Assembly: GCF_002531575.1 (NCBI RefSeq)
Contig: NZ_NWTI01000016.1
Span: forward strand, 1 to 64,000
DNA length: 64,000 nt
Direction of reading: 5' to 3'
From: Bradyrhizobium sp. Y36
GTDB lineage: Bacteria; Pseudomonadota; Alphaproteobacteria; Rhizobiales; Xanthobacteraceae
Shown: positions 16,999 through 27,178 of the stretch, in pieces
How the letters are laid out: the number at the start of each line of letters is the position of its first letter
Numbering within the stretch: the first letter of the stretch is position 1
Position numbers and translations under genes: made by a program
The notes under the pieces: model-generated
The model's input: the letters and a program-made list of their open reading frames with translations, nothing else
The model's database searches: none
Told to the model about the DNA's origin: nothing

Positions 16999-18420
16999 TC
17001 AAATATTCAACACCCGTCCATAAGCATCCAGCACAGCTTCCTTCATCATCTCCGACAGGGTCGGATGCGGGAACACCGTGTGCATCAGCTCTTCTTCGGT
17101 CGTCTCCAAATTCATGGCAACGACATAGCCCTGGATCAGCTCGGTCACTTCGGCGCCGACCATGTGGGCCCCCAATAGCTGTCCGGTCTTCTTGTCGAAG
17201 ATGACCTTGACGAGGCCCTGGTCCTCGCCGAGCGCGATCGCCTTGCCGTTGCCGACGAAGGGGAAGCGGCCGACGCGGATCTCGCGGCCGCTCTCTTTCG
17301 CCTTGGCCTCGGTGAGGCCGACGGAGGCGACCTGCGGGTGGCAATAGGTGCAGCCCGGGATCATGTTCTTGTCCATGGGATGCGGATGCAGGCCCTTGAT
17401 GGCCTCGACGCAGATCACGCCTTCATGCTCGGCCTTGTGCGCGAGCATGGGGGGACCGGCAACGTCACCGATGGCATAGATGCCGGGAATGTTGGTCTTG
17501 CCGTAGCCGTCGATGACGATACAGCCGCGGTCGGTTTTGACACCAAGCTTCTCGAGGCCGAGATTCTCGATATTGCCGACGACACCCACGGCCGAGATCA
17601 CGCGCTCGAATTCGGTCGTGACGGGTTTGCCCTTGCCGTCGTCGATGGTGGCGACGACGCTGTCGGCCTTCTTCTCGAGCTTGGTCACCTTGGTCGAGGA
17701 CATGATCTTGATGCCCTGCTTCTCCAGGCGCTTGCGCGCAAGGCCGGCGATCTCGGCGTCCTCGACGGGCAGGATCTGTGGCAACACCTCGACGACCGTG
17801 ACCTCCGAACCCATGGTGTGGAAGAACGAGGCGAACTCGATGCCGATCGCACCCGAGCCGACCACCAGCAGCGACTTCGGCATCCGCTCCGGCACCATCG
17901 CTTCAAAGTAGGTCCAGACCAGCTTCTTGTCGGGCTCGAGCCCGGGCAGCACACGCGGCCGCGCGCCGGTCGCGACGATGATGTGCTTGGCCTGATAGGT
18001 CCCCTCGCCCAGCGCGCCCTTCGGGCCCTCGACGTCGGACTTCTTCACGGTGACCTTGCCGGGCGCGTCGATCGAAGCCGCGCCCCAGATCACGCTGACC
18101 TTGTTCTTCTTCATCAGGAAGCCGACGCCGTCGTTCAGCCGCTTCGAGACGCCGCGCGAGCGCTGCACCACGGCCTTCGGGTCGAACGAGACCTTCTCCG
18201 CCGACAGGCCGTAATCCCCGGCGTGCTGCATGTAATGGTAGATTTCGGCCGAGCGCAGCAGCGCCTTGGTCGGGATGCAGCCCCAGTTCAGGCAGATACC
18301 GCCGAGATACGACTTCTCGACGATCGCGACCTTGAAGCCGAGCTGCGCGGCGCGGATGGCGGTGACATAGCCGCCGGGACCGGAGCCGATGATGATGATG
18401 TCGAAGGACGTGTCGGCCAT
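16999..18420 (-). CDS. lpdA: dihydrolipoyl dehydrogenase (E3)
   Basis: A 473-residue flavoprotein that reoxidises dihydrolipoamide with NAD+ in the pyruvate dehydrogenase complex. FAD Rossmann motif IIGSGPGGYVTAIRAAQLG at the N-terminus, the redox disulfide in GGICLNWGCIPTKALL, the NAD motif (VVGSGAIGIEFASFF), the second FAD motif (YAIGDVAGPPMLAHKAEHEG) and the C-terminal His-Glu catalytic pair (VFPHPTLSEMMKEA) are all present. The start at 18420 follows the family; a start four codons earlier is possible. Last gene of the pdh cluster. Confidence 0.97.
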   Translation of the reverse strand: MADTSFDIIIIGSGPGGYVTAIRAAQLGFKVAIVEKSYLGGICLNWGCIPTKALLRSAEIYHYMQHAGDYGLSAEKVSFDPKAVVQRSRGVSKRLNDGVGFLMKKNKVSVIWGAASIDAPGKVTVKKSDVEGPKGALGEGTYQAKHIIVATGARPRVLPGLEPDKKLVWTYFEAMVPERMPKSLLVVGSGAIGIEFASFFHTMGSEVTVVEVLPQILPVEDAEIAGLARKRLEKQGIKIMSSTKVTKLEKKADSVVATIDDGKGKPVTTEFERVISAVGVVGNIENLGLEKLGVKTDRGCIVIDGYGKTNIPGIYAIGDVAGPPMLAHKAEHEGVICVEAIKGLHPHPMDKNMIPGCTYCHPQVASVGLTEAKAKESGREIRVGRFPFVGNGKAIALGEDQGLVKVIFDKKTGQLLGAHMVGAEVTELIQGYVVAMNLETTEEELMHTVFPHPTLSEMMKEAVLDAYGRVLNI

Positions 18421-18437
18421 GGCGGCTCCCATTCAAG

Positions 18438-18674
18438 TCACGTGGATGCACCGCGGGCGCGGCGCTTGACCAGAAAAGATCTCACCAGCCATTCGAACAC
18501 CACCACCAGGCCTAGGACGGCCAGCGCGGCGAGCACGATAGGCTGAGCGATGTTCCGTGCCAGTTGCTCTCCGGCAAAGAACGCAGAGTGAAGAAAGTCG
18601 AGCCCAATCGGGTTGAGCGCGACGACGGCGCCGAGCAGTAGCGATATCCATGGCCAGCGGGTACGGACATGCAA
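18438..18674 (-). CDS. small two-helix membrane protein in the pdh cluster
   Basis: A 78-residue protein with two hydrophobic helices (about 8-25 and 43-66) and a basic C-terminus (KRRARG). It lies between pdhC and lpd in the same direction with gaps of about 20 bases, so it is cotranscribed. Family not recognised; no catalytic motif. Confidence 0.7.
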   Translation of the reverse strand: MHVRTRWPWISLLLGAVVALNPIGLDFLHSAFFAGEQLARNIAQPIVLAALAVLGLVVVFEWLVRSFLVKRRARGAST

Positions 18675-18696
18675 GGTTGCCCCCTTTGCCGCCGCG

Positions 18697-20055
18697 TCAG
18701 ACCATCATCATCACAGGGTTTTCGATCAGCTGCTTGAAGGCGCCGATCAGCTCTGCCCCTAGCGCGCCGTCGATGGCGCGGTGATCGCAGGACAGGGTCA
18801 CGCTCATCATGTGCGCGATCTCGATCTTGCCGCCGCGCACGACGGGCCGCTCCTCGCTGGTGCCGACCGCGAGGATGGTCGCATGCGGCGGATTGATCAC
18901 GGCGGTGAAGTGGCTGATGCCGTACATGCCGAGGTTGGAGACCGCGGTGGTGCCGCCCTGATACTCTTCCGGCTTCAGCTTGCGCGAACGGGCGCGCGCG
19001 GCAAAATCCTTCATCTCGTTGGAGATGGTGGAGAGCGTCTTGGTCTCCGCTTTCCGGATGATCGGGGTGATCAGGCCGCCGGGCATTGCGACGGCAACGC
19101 CGACGTCGGAATGATGGTGCTTGACCATGCCGCTCTCGGTCCAGCTGACGTTGCAGTTCGGGATCTTCTGCAGCGCCACCGCCATCGCCTTGATGACGAA
19201 GTCGTTGACCGAGATCTTGTAAAGCGGCTTCTTCTCCTTGTCCTTCGGCGCGGCCGCGTTGATCTCCTCGCGCGCAGCGAGCAGCTTGCCGATGTCGCAG
19301 TCGATGGTCAGGTAGAAGTGCGGGACGTTCTGGATCGATGCGGTCAGGCGCTGCGCGATCGTGCGGCGCATGCCGTCATGCGGGACGATGTCGTAGGAGC
19401 CCGGCTCGAACAGCGACAGGATCTGCTTGTCCGACATGGTCGGCGCGATCGAGGGCGCACCGGACGGTGCTGCGGCGGGCGCCTTGAGACCCTTGCCGGA
19501 CTTGGCCTGTTCGACGTCGCGCGCAACCACGCGGCCGTGCGGGCCGGTGCCAGTCACCATCGACACATCGATGCCGGCCTCCTTGGCCAGACGCCGCGCC
19601 AGCGGCGAGGAAAACACGCGGCCGCCATGACCGTTGGCCTGTGCGGCCGACGCTGCAGCCTGCGGGGCCGGTGCAGCGGCAGGCGGCGGTGCAGCCTTGG
19701 GCGCGGCCGGTGCAGGCGCTGGCGCTGCGGCGGGGGCCTCAGCGGGCTTCTCGGCCTTCGGCGGCGCAGCCGAAGCGCTGGGCTTGGCGCTGCCTGCAGC
19801 CTTCACGTCCTCGCCCTCGCCGGCGAGCACCGCGATCACGTCGTTGACCGGGACGTCCTGCGTGCCCTCGGGCACGAGGATCTTGGCGATCGTGCCCTCG
19901 TCGATGGCCTCGACCTCCATGGTGGCCTTGTCGGTCTCGATCTCGGCGATGACGTCGCCGGATTTGACCTTGTCGCCTTCCTTCTTCAGCCATTTGGCGA
20001 GGTTGCCCTTCTCCATCGTCGGCGAGAGAGCGGGCATCAGGATGTTGATGGGCAT
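18697..20055 (-). CDS. pdhC: dihydrolipoamide acetyltransferase (E2) of pyruvate dehydrogenase
   Basis: A 452-residue core subunit that moves the acetyl group from lipoamide to CoA. One lipoyl domain (1-76, lipoyl Lys43 in ETDKATME), a long Ala/Pro linker (about 85-140), the E1/E3-binding domain (about 145-182, VFSSPLARRLAKEAGID) and the catalytic domain (about 220-452) with the active-site DHRAIDG near the C-terminus. A single lipoyl domain is usual for alphaproteobacteria. Confidence 0.97.
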   Translation of the reverse strand: MPINILMPALSPTMEKGNLAKWLKKEGDKVKSGDVIAEIETDKATMEVEAIDEGTIAKILVPEGTQDVPVNDVIAVLAGEGEDVKAAGSAKPSASAAPPKAEKPAEAPAAAPAPAPAAPKAAPPPAAAPAPQAAASAAQANGHGGRVFSSPLARRLAKEAGIDVSMVTGTGPHGRVVARDVEQAKSGKGLKAPAAAPSGAPSIAPTMSDKQILSLFEPGSYDIVPHDGMRRTIAQRLTASIQNVPHFYLTIDCDIGKLLAAREEINAAAPKDKEKKPLYKISVNDFVIKAMAVALQKIPNCNVSWTESGMVKHHHSDVGVAVAMPGGLITPIIRKAETKTLSTISNEMKDFAARARSRKLKPEEYQGGTTAVSNLGMYGISHFTAVINPPHATILAVGTSEERPVVRGGKIEIAHMMSVTLSCDHRAIDGALGAELIGAFKQLIENPVMMMV

Positions 20056-20117
20056 GCTGACCTCAAGAAGAACTTTGCAAAAATCCGCCTTCGACAGCGA
20101 AGACGAACAGACCAGGT

Positions 20118-20570
20118 TTAGTTGCCGATGTCGCCTTGCCAGAGGCGCTCATTGGCAGGGACGGAACGCCAATTCTTCATCATGGTGATGGAGCGGTCGT
20201 CGGCAAGGTCGATCCAGGGGATGCCGAACTTGTCGAGGATGTCCTTGGACCCCTCGAAGGTGACGGACTCTCCGATCACCACGAGCTTGACCTTGAACAG
20301 CGAGAGCGCGCCCGCGCACATCGCGCATGGCGACAGCGTGGTGTACATGACGGTGTCGTGGAACGAGATCGCGCCGGCTTCGCGCAGGCAGCTCATCTCG
20401 CCGTGCAGGATCGGATTGTTCTCCTGCACGCGGTTGTTGTGGCCGCGGGCGATGATCTTGTTGTCGCGCGTCAGCACGGCGCCGATCGGCAGGCCGCCTT
20501 GCGCGATCGAGGCCTCGGCTTCGCGGATCGCCTCCAGCATGAGATCGTAATGGTGCGCTTCGACGGCCAC
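20118..20570 (-). CDS. FCY1-like cytosine/nucleoside deaminase
   Basis: A 150-residue zinc hydrolase of the cytidine deaminase-like fold. The zinc ligands His56 and catalytic Glu58 (LHGEMSCL) and Cys82/Cys85 (SPCAMCAG) are intact. The text from LHGEMS through YTTLSPCAMC to VVIGES matches, from memory, yeast cytosine deaminase Fcy1 better than TadA, and the family may deaminate cytosine or related bases. The GTG at 20570 is used as start because the ATG further in would cut off the first helix; the preceding gene stops 3 bases upstream. Confidence 0.75.
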   Translation of the reverse strand: MAVEAHHYDLMLEAIREAEASIAQGGLPIGAVLTRDNKIIARGHNNRVQENNPILHGEMSCLREAGAISFHDTVMYTTLSPCAMCAGALSLFKVKLVVIGESVTFEGSKDILDKFGIPWIDLADDRSITMMKNWRSVPANERLWQGDIGN

Positions 20571-20572
20571 GG

Positions 20573-20875
20573 TCAGTGTCCCTTCCCGCGCGGCGTCGTG
20601 GTGCCGGTGTCGGTCGGACGCTCGATCTCGGCCTGGAACATCTCCAGGATCCGGTTCAGCGCGTCCTCTTCCGTGTATTCGCTCTCGCGCGCATAGGCGC
20701 GCGCGGCATGGCGGGCGAGATCGACCAGCAGCAAGCCCCACATGTCGGGCTCCTCGAAGGCCCGCTGGAACGCCATCGACAGCCCGCCGTCCAGCACGAA
20801 CACGCGCAGGATTTCGACCGCGTCGTCGCGGGCGAGGACGTCGGGCGGCAGTGGCTGCTCCTTCGGGCCACTCAT
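20573..20875 (-). CDS. DUF5076 domain protein
   Basis: A 100-residue soluble protein with the DUF5076 pattern (LPPDVLARDDAVEILRVFVLDGG, then MAFQRAFEEPDMWGLLLVDLARHAARAYA). Function unknown. It is tightly packed: its start overlaps the stop of the upstream membrane protein (4 bases) and its stop is 2 bases before the deaminase start, so all three are translationally linked inside the pdh cluster. Confidence 0.8.
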   Translation of the reverse strand: MSGPKEQPLPPDVLARDDAVEILRVFVLDGGLSMAFQRAFEEPDMWGLLLVDLARHAARAYARESEYTEEDALNRILEMFQAEIERPTDTGTTTPRGKGH

Positions 20876-21195
20876 TGAGATGATTCCGATGTGTCCTGAA
20901 GGACAAGAACCTTCCCGTCCAACTCTACTCCAATTGCTCGTTTCAGCATGGACCGCAGAACCAAGAAGCCGACGGCTAAGAATACCAAATCCAGAACCAG
21001 CGGCTGGAAGATCATGGCATTGACGACGGCAGAAGCGGTGGTCGCAAACTCCGGATAACCCAGCATTCGCGACACGATCGCCAGCAACAACATCAATGGA
21101 AACTCAACCACCATGAACGCGAGCGGAATCAGAACTGTGAAAGCCAAAGCTGCCAATATCCAGCGCCAGTAGATATACCAGGTCAGCTTGTACAT
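20872..21195 (-). CDS. small membrane protein, hypothetical
   Basis: A 107-residue protein with three hydrophobic segments (about 8-32, 35-50 and 68-85) and a short hydrophilic C-terminus. The start at 21195 (MYKLTWYIYWRW) lies 13 bases after the pdhB stop. Family not recognised. Base composition is slightly lower in GC than neighbours. Coupled to the DUF5076 gene. Confidence 0.7.
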   Translation of the reverse strand: MYKLTWYIYWRWILAALAFTVLIPLAFMVVEFPLMLLLAIVSRMLGYPEFATTASAVVNAMIFQPLVLDLVFLAVGFLVLRSMLKRAIGVELDGKVLVLQDTSESSQ

Positions 21196-21208
21196 GGTGC
21201 GCCTGACT

Positions 21209-22591
<1,383 letters not shown>

Positions 22592-22620
22592 ATCGACTCC
22601 AAAAGAAAGCTTGCGCGCGT

Positions 22621-23643
22621 TCAGCGGTAAACGTCGGTCCAGAGCTCGGCGGCATCCGGCTCGGGATCATGCTGGGCGAAATCGGCGGACGCGTTGACGA
22701 TGTCGCGCACCTCGGCGTCGATCGCCTTCAGATCGGCCTCGCTGACCTTGGCGGCCAGAAGGCGGTTGCGCACCTGCTCGATCGGGTCCTGGTCGTGGCG
22801 AACCTTCTCGACCTCCTCGCGCGTGCGATATTTTGCAGGGTCGGACATCGAGTGGCCGCGGTAGCGGTAGGTCTGCATCTCCAGGATGAAGGGACCCTTG
22901 CCGGCGCGGCACCAGGCGACGGCCTCGTCGCCGGCGGCCTTGACGGCGCGCACGTCCATGCCGTCGACCTGCTTGCCGGGGATGTTGAAGGACACGCCGC
23001 GCTTGGAGAAATCCTGCTGCGCCGAGGCGCGCGAGACCGCGGTGCCCATGGCATAGCGGTTGTTCTCGATGACGTAGATCACCGGCAGCTTCCAGAGCTC
23101 CGCCATGTTGAAGCTCTCGTAGACCTGGCCCTGGTTGGCCGCGCCGTCGCCGAAATAGGTGACGCTGACATTGTCGTTGCCGCGATAGTTGTTGGCGAAG
23201 GCGAGACCGGTGCCGAGCGAGACCTGGGCGCCGACGATGCCGTGACCGCCGTAGAAGTGCTTCTCCTTGCTGAACATGTGCATGGAGCCGCCCTTGCCCT
23301 TGGAATAGCCTCCGCGGCGGCCCGTGAGCTCGGCCATGACGCCGTTGGCGTCCATGCCGGTGGCGAGCATGTGGCCGTGATCGCGATAGCCGGTGATGAC
23401 CTGATCGCCCTGCTTCAGGGCCATCTGCATGCCGACCACCACGGCCTCCTGGCCGATATAGAGATGGCAGAAGCCGCCGATCGCGCCCATGCCATAGAGC
23501 TGGCCGGCCTTTTCCTCGAACCGCCGGATCAGGAGCATGTCGCGGAGCGCCTTGAGCTCCTGCTCCCTGGTGAATTCCGGGGGCGAACCGCCGTCGGTCT
23601 TGTCCTGTGGAGTGCTTGCGGCGGCTTTCTTGGGTGCGGCCAT
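22621..23643 (-). CDS. pdhA: pyruvate dehydrogenase E1 alpha subunit
   Basis: A 340-residue thiamine-diphosphate subunit. The ThDP motif GDGAANQGQVYESFNMAEL and the phosphorylation-loop-like region (YRYRGHSMSDPAKYRT) are clear. The Ala/Lys-rich first 20 residues are non-conserved. First gene of the pdh cluster; the upstream 224 bases must hold its promoter. Confidence 0.97.
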   Translation of the reverse strand: MAAPKKAAASTPQDKTDGGSPPEFTREQELKALRDMLLIRRFEEKAGQLYGMGAIGGFCHLYIGQEAVVVGMQMALKQGDQVITGYRDHGHMLATGMDANGVMAELTGRRGGYSKGKGGSMHMFSKEKHFYGGHGIVGAQVSLGTGLAFANNYRGNDNVSVTYFGDGAANQGQVYESFNMAELWKLPVIYVIENNRYAMGTAVSRASAQQDFSKRGVSFNIPGKQVDGMDVRAVKAAGDEAVAWCRAGKGPFILEMQTYRYRGHSMSDPAKYRTREEVEKVRHDQDPIEQVRNRLLAAKVSEADLKAIDAEVRDIVNASADFAQHDPEPDAAELWTDVYR

Positions 23644-23833
23644 AGGAATTCCGGGTCAGAGAAAACTTTCGCCCTCTCTAACCCAAGTCAAACACCATTG
23701 GAAAGCACCACTACGGCCTGCCACGACTTTCATTATGCCGCAGTGCAACGTGGTCGAAATATTGGAAAATCTTTGGCGCTGATCGGGCAACAAACCTAAC
23801 GCCGCACGGACCGGCTCCCCTTTGCCGGAACGA

Positions 23834-23854
23834 GCGGCGCCAAAACAGCGCCGC
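23834..23854 (-). terminator. hairpin after the aldehyde dehydrogenase
   Basis: GCGGCGC (23834-23840) and GCGCCGC (23848-23854) form a perfect 7-bp stem with a 7-base loop, 13 bases after the aldehyde dehydrogenase stop. No U-run follows, so termination strength is uncertain. Confidence 0.4.
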
Positions 23855-23867
23855 CCGCTCTGCCCGA

Positions 23868-25385
23868 TCAGAAGAAGCCGAGCTTCTTCGGGCTGTAGCT
23901 GACCAGGAGATTCTTGGTCTGCTGATAATGATCGAGCATCATCTTGTGGGTCTCGCGACCGACGCCCGACTGCTTGTAGCCGCCGAACGCGGCATGGGCG
24001 GGATAGGCATGGTAGCAGTTGGTCCAGACACGGCCGGCCTGGATCGCCCGGCCGAAGCGGTAGCAGCGGTTGGCATCGCGGCTCCAGACGCCGGCCCCGA
24101 GGCCGTAGAGCGTGTCGTTGGCGATCTCGAGCGCTTCGTCATCGGTCTTGAAGGTCGTGACCGAGACCACGGGCCCGAAGATCTCCTCCTGGAAGATCCG
24201 CATCTTGTTGTGCCCCTCGAACACGGTCGGCTTGACGTAGAAGCCGCCGGCGAGATCGCCCCCGAGCTCGGCACGTCCGCCGCCCGCGAGCACCTTGGCG
24301 CCCTCCTGCTTGCCGATGTCGATGTAGGACAGGATCTTCGCCAGCTGCTCGCCGGAGGCCTGCGCACCGATCATGGTGGTGGCATCGCGGGGGTCGCCCT
24401 GCTTGATCGCCGCGACGCGCTTCAGCGCCCGCTCCATGAAGCGGTCATAGATATCGGCGTGGACCAGCGCCCGGCTCGGACAGGTGCAGACCTCGCCCTG
24501 GTTCAGCGCGAACATGACGAAGCCTTCGATCGCCTTGTCGAAGAAGTCGTCGTCCTCGGCGGTGACGTCGTTGAAGAAGATGTTGGGCGACTTGCCGCCG
24601 AGTTCCAGCGTGACGGGGATGAGGTTCTGGCTGGCGTACTGCATGATCAGCCGGCCCGTCGTGGTCTCGCCGGTGAAGGCGATCTTGGCGATGCGCGGGC
24701 TCGAGGCCAGCGGCTTGCCGGCCTCGAGGCCAAAACCGTTGACGATGTTGAGGACGCCGGGGGGCAGGATGTCGGCGATGATCTCGGCCCAGACCATGAT
24801 CGAGGCCGGGGTCTGCTCGGCGGGCTTCAGCACCACGCAATTGCCGGCGGCGAGCGCAGGCGCAAGCTTCCAGCAGGCCATCAGCAGCGGGAAGTTCCAG
24901 GGGATGATCTGACCGACAACGCCGAGCGGCTCGTGGAAATGATAGGCGATGGTGTCGTGGTCGATCTCGCCGATCGAGCCTTCCTGGGCGCGCACGACGC
25001 CGGCGAAGTAGCGGAAATGATCAATGGCGAGCGGGATGTCGGCGGCGCGGGTCTCGCGGATCGGCTTGCCATTGTCCCAGGTCTCGGCAATCGCGAGGCG
25101 CTCCAGGTTCTCCTCCATGCGATCGGCGATCCGGTTCAGGACCGCGGCGCGCTCGGCGACGCTGGTGCGGCCCCAGGCGCCTTTGGCGGCATGCGCCGCG
25201 TCGAGGGCCAGTTCGACGTCCTGCGCGTCCGAGCGCGCGATCTTGCAGACGATCTGGCCGTTCACCGGCGAGGCGTTGTCGAAATATTTGCCCGAGATCG
25301 GCGCGACGAATCTGCCGCCGATGAAATTGTCATAGCGTTCGGCAAAGGGAACTTTGGTGACGCTGAGGAATTCCACCTTGTTCAT
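23868..25385 (-). CDS. NAD-dependent aldehyde dehydrogenase (AcoD/ExaC type)
   Basis: A 505-residue soluble enzyme that oxidises aldehydes to acids. The catalytic Cys lies in NQGEVCTCPSR, the general-base Glu in TLELGGKSPN, and the Rossmann motif FTGETTTGRLIM is complete. The Ile/Ser-rich start and the YHAYPAHAAFGGYKQSG tail match the acetaldehyde dehydrogenase subfamily used in ethanol and acetoin breakdown, so acetaldehyde is the likely substrate. A GAF-Fis regulator of the AcoR type lies upstream in the same direction, with a palindromic site between them. Confidence 0.92.
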   Translation of the reverse strand: MNKVEFLSVTKVPFAERYDNFIGGRFVAPISGKYFDNASPVNGQIVCKIARSDAQDVELALDAAHAAKGAWGRTSVAERAAVLNRIADRMEENLERLAIAETWDNGKPIRETRAADIPLAIDHFRYFAGVVRAQEGSIGEIDHDTIAYHFHEPLGVVGQIIPWNFPLLMACWKLAPALAAGNCVVLKPAEQTPASIMVWAEIIADILPPGVLNIVNGFGLEAGKPLASSPRIAKIAFTGETTTGRLIMQYASQNLIPVTLELGGKSPNIFFNDVTAEDDDFFDKAIEGFVMFALNQGEVCTCPSRALVHADIYDRFMERALKRVAAIKQGDPRDATTMIGAQASGEQLAKILSYIDIGKQEGAKVLAGGGRAELGGDLAGGFYVKPTVFEGHNKMRIFQEEIFGPVVSVTTFKTDDEALEIANDTLYGLGAGVWSRDANRCYRFGRAIQAGRVWTNCYHAYPAHAAFGGYKQSGVGRETHKMMLDHYQQTKNLLVSYSPKKLGFF

Positions 25386-25502
25386 TGATCACTCCCGATG
25401 TTTGCTGTTTGTGCAATTCGTCGCGTGGCTCGCGACTTGCGCGGACGATGATGCGGGAGGTGTCTTCTGTCAGCCCGGGGGAAAGCGATGGCGGAGCCGA
25501 CC

Positions 25503-25520
25503 TGTCGCAGTTCTGCGACA
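25503..25520. promoter_or_regulatory. perfect palindrome, candidate operator of the AcoR-like regulator
   Basis: TGTCGCAG-TT-CTGCGACA, an 18-bp perfect dyad, lies 118 bp before the aldehyde dehydrogenase start and 102 bp after the regulator stop. The position fits an upstream activator site. I looked for a sigma-54 -24/-12 element below it and found none that meets GG-N10-GC. Confidence 0.55.
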
Positions 25521-25530
25521 CACTCTCGTG

Positions 25531-25589
25531 TCCCGGACGCGCAGCAGCGCACCACGTCGCAAGGGCGACGCGCTGCGCTGCGTCCGGGG
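25531..25589. repeat. imperfect dispersed palindrome
   Basis: Arms TCCCGGACGCGCAGCAGCGC (25531-25550) and GCGCTGCGCTGCGTCCGGGG (25570-25589) pair imperfectly around a 19-base loop. It matches a Bradyrhizobium intergenic repeat type and may end the regulator transcript. Confidence 0.6.
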
Positions 25590-25621
25590 CAAGAGATCAC
25601 AGCCTGAGTAAGCGACGCCGC

Positions 25622-26584
25622 TTAGTGGTTCAGCTCGAACCGCTTCAGCTTCCTGTGCAGCGTGGCGCGGCTGACGCCGAGGGCCTTGGCGGCCGCCGAG
25701 ACGTTGCCGCCAGCACGGAGCAGCGCCCGCTGCACCACCGCGCGCTGACCGCCGGCGAGATGATCGCGTGCGGCATCGCCGCCGAGCAGATCGGCCGCGG
25801 GCACCGGCTGCAAGGCCCGGCTGGGAGCAAGACCGAGCGCCGCCCGGGCGGAGCGGGTCGCGCCGATCACGAGGTCGTCCGCATCGACCGCCACCAGGCC
25901 TCCGCATTGCCCGTCCGCAGCTTGCGTCAGCACGATGCGGGCGTCGGCGAAAGCCCGACGGAACAGGTCGGCTTCGATACGCCTGGCCGCCTCGCCTGCC
26001 GCAAGCGCGATCAGGCTGGAAAACGCGTCGGTCCTGTCGGCCCGGCAGGAGGAAACGTCGAGCACGCCCGCGAGCGCGGCCTCATGGTCGTAGATCGGAA
26101 CGGCGGTGCAGCTCAGAAGCGTGTTGCGGGTGAAGAAATGCTGGTCCCGGTCGATCGTCAGCGGACGCTGCTCGACCAGGCAGGTGCCGATGCCGTTGGT
26201 GCCCTCGTGCTCCTCGCTCCAGAGCGCACCGGTCCACAGGCCCCAGGACTGGAACGTCGCATCATCCGCCGGCGTGCCGCGACGATCGACCGGCACACCC
26301 TCCCCGTCGGCGAGCAGCACGCAGCAGCCGCTGGCGCCGACGGCCTGATAAAGCCGGTCCATCGCCCCTTGCGCCGCGGCCAGCAGCGGCGCAATGCGCT
26401 CGCGTGCCTGCAGCAGCTCGGCCTCGGTCAGCCGCATCGGCGAGGTTCTCCCGCCGGGATCGAGATGATGCAATCTGGACGAACGGCGCCACGAGGCCAC
26501 GAGCGCGGACCGTGCCGCCTGGCCTGACGCGATGGCGGCCTCGACACGGGCCGCGTGATGCCGGGGCATTGACCCATTCATCAC
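25622..26584 (-). CDS. AcoR-like GAF-Fis regulator lacking the AAA+ domain
   Basis: A 320-residue regulator. The N-terminal domain (about 55-220) is a GAF sensor of the type seen in AcoR (SWRRSSRLHHLDP, EEHEGTNGIGTCLVEQRP, FFTRNTLLSCTAVPIYD). The C-terminus (about 280-320) is a Fis-type helix-turn-helix (GGNVSAAAKALGVSRATLHRKLKRF). Full AcoR proteins have a sigma-54-binding AAA+ domain between these parts; here about 50 variable residues replace it and no GAFTGA is present. It therefore cannot activate sigma-54 directly and probably acts with sigma-70 or as a repressor on the aldehyde dehydrogenase. Confidence 0.85.
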   Translation of the reverse strand: MMNGSMPRHHAARVEAAIASGQAARSALVASWRRSSRLHHLDPGGRTSPMRLTEAELLQARERIAPLLAAAQGAMDRLYQAVGASGCCVLLADGEGVPVDRRGTPADDATFQSWGLWTGALWSEEHEGTNGIGTCLVEQRPLTIDRDQHFFTRNTLLSCTAVPIYDHEAALAGVLDVSSCRADRTDAFSSLIALAAGEAARRIEADLFRRAFADARIVLTQAADGQCGGLVAVDADDLVIGATRSARAALGLAPSRALQPVPAADLLGGDAARDHLAGGQRAVVQRALLRAGGNVSAAAKALGVSRATLHRKLKRFELNH

Positions 26585-26799
26585 AGTTTCCTCCGGATGA
26601 CAGACTAGAACGTGCCGGCCCTGCCCGCTTGATCTGCGTCAACTTCGGAACAATGCCACCAGAAGCCATGAGCCCGCCGCGGCGCCGCCGTCAAGGCAAC
26701 CGGCGGGTTCCAGACTTACGACCTTCGCAGGAGCGACGGGCCATTTCGATCGGATTTGGGCAACGGCTTTCGTGTCGGTTTCGAGCGTCGCGGAAAACG

Positions 26800-27117
26800 C
26801 TACTTGGCCGGGATCATCCGAACCAGATCGCGCGGATTGACGTAGTCGAGCTGGAAGCGCGCCCGCTCGTCCAGCATGTCGGGGTCGATCCGCGCGGACC
26901 GCAGCAGCGACACCCGCTGCTCGCTCCTGGCGCGCTCACGCTTGAGCTGGGCCAGTTCGCTGGTCAGGGCGATGATCTCCTGGTCGAGTTCCTGGCGGGC
27001 GTTGAGGCCGTATTTGCCGGTATAGGCGTTGACGCCGAAATAGCCGACGATGGCGGCCGCCATCGCATAGAGGGCAAGGCCGGTCAGGATCGATTTCAGG
27101 CGCGCGCGGGAGACCAT
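26800..27117 (-). CDS. ftsB: FtsB/DivIC-type septum initiator
   Basis: A 105-residue bitopic division protein: a short basic cytoplasmic start, one membrane helix (about 9-27), then a periplasmic coiled coil (about 38-72, ELDQEIIALTSELAQLKRERA) and a C-terminal segment (LDERARFQLDYVNPRDLVRMIP) typical of the alphaproteobacterial family. It acts with FtsL and FtsQ at the septum. The start at 27117 is chosen because the added 20 residues of the longer frame are non-conserved. It lies upstream of the pdh cluster, as in many alphaproteobacteria, but separated by the aldehyde dehydrogenase pair. Confidence 0.85.
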   Translation of the reverse strand: MVSRARLKSILTGLALYAMAAAIVGYFGVNAYTGKYGLNARQELDQEIIALTSELAQLKRERARSEQRVSLLRSARIDPDMLDERARFQLDYVNPRDLVRMIPAK

Positions 27118-27178
27118 CTTGGGAAGATGGGACAGGTTGGTTAAGGGAGTGCTAATCACCCCTGCCCGAGCCGCCAAT

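Noticed and set aside
25386..25502. Possible sigma-54 promoter before the aldehyde dehydrogenase
   Set aside because: The best candidate reads GCCACG followed by TTGC with a 7-base gap and lacks the GG of the -24 element.
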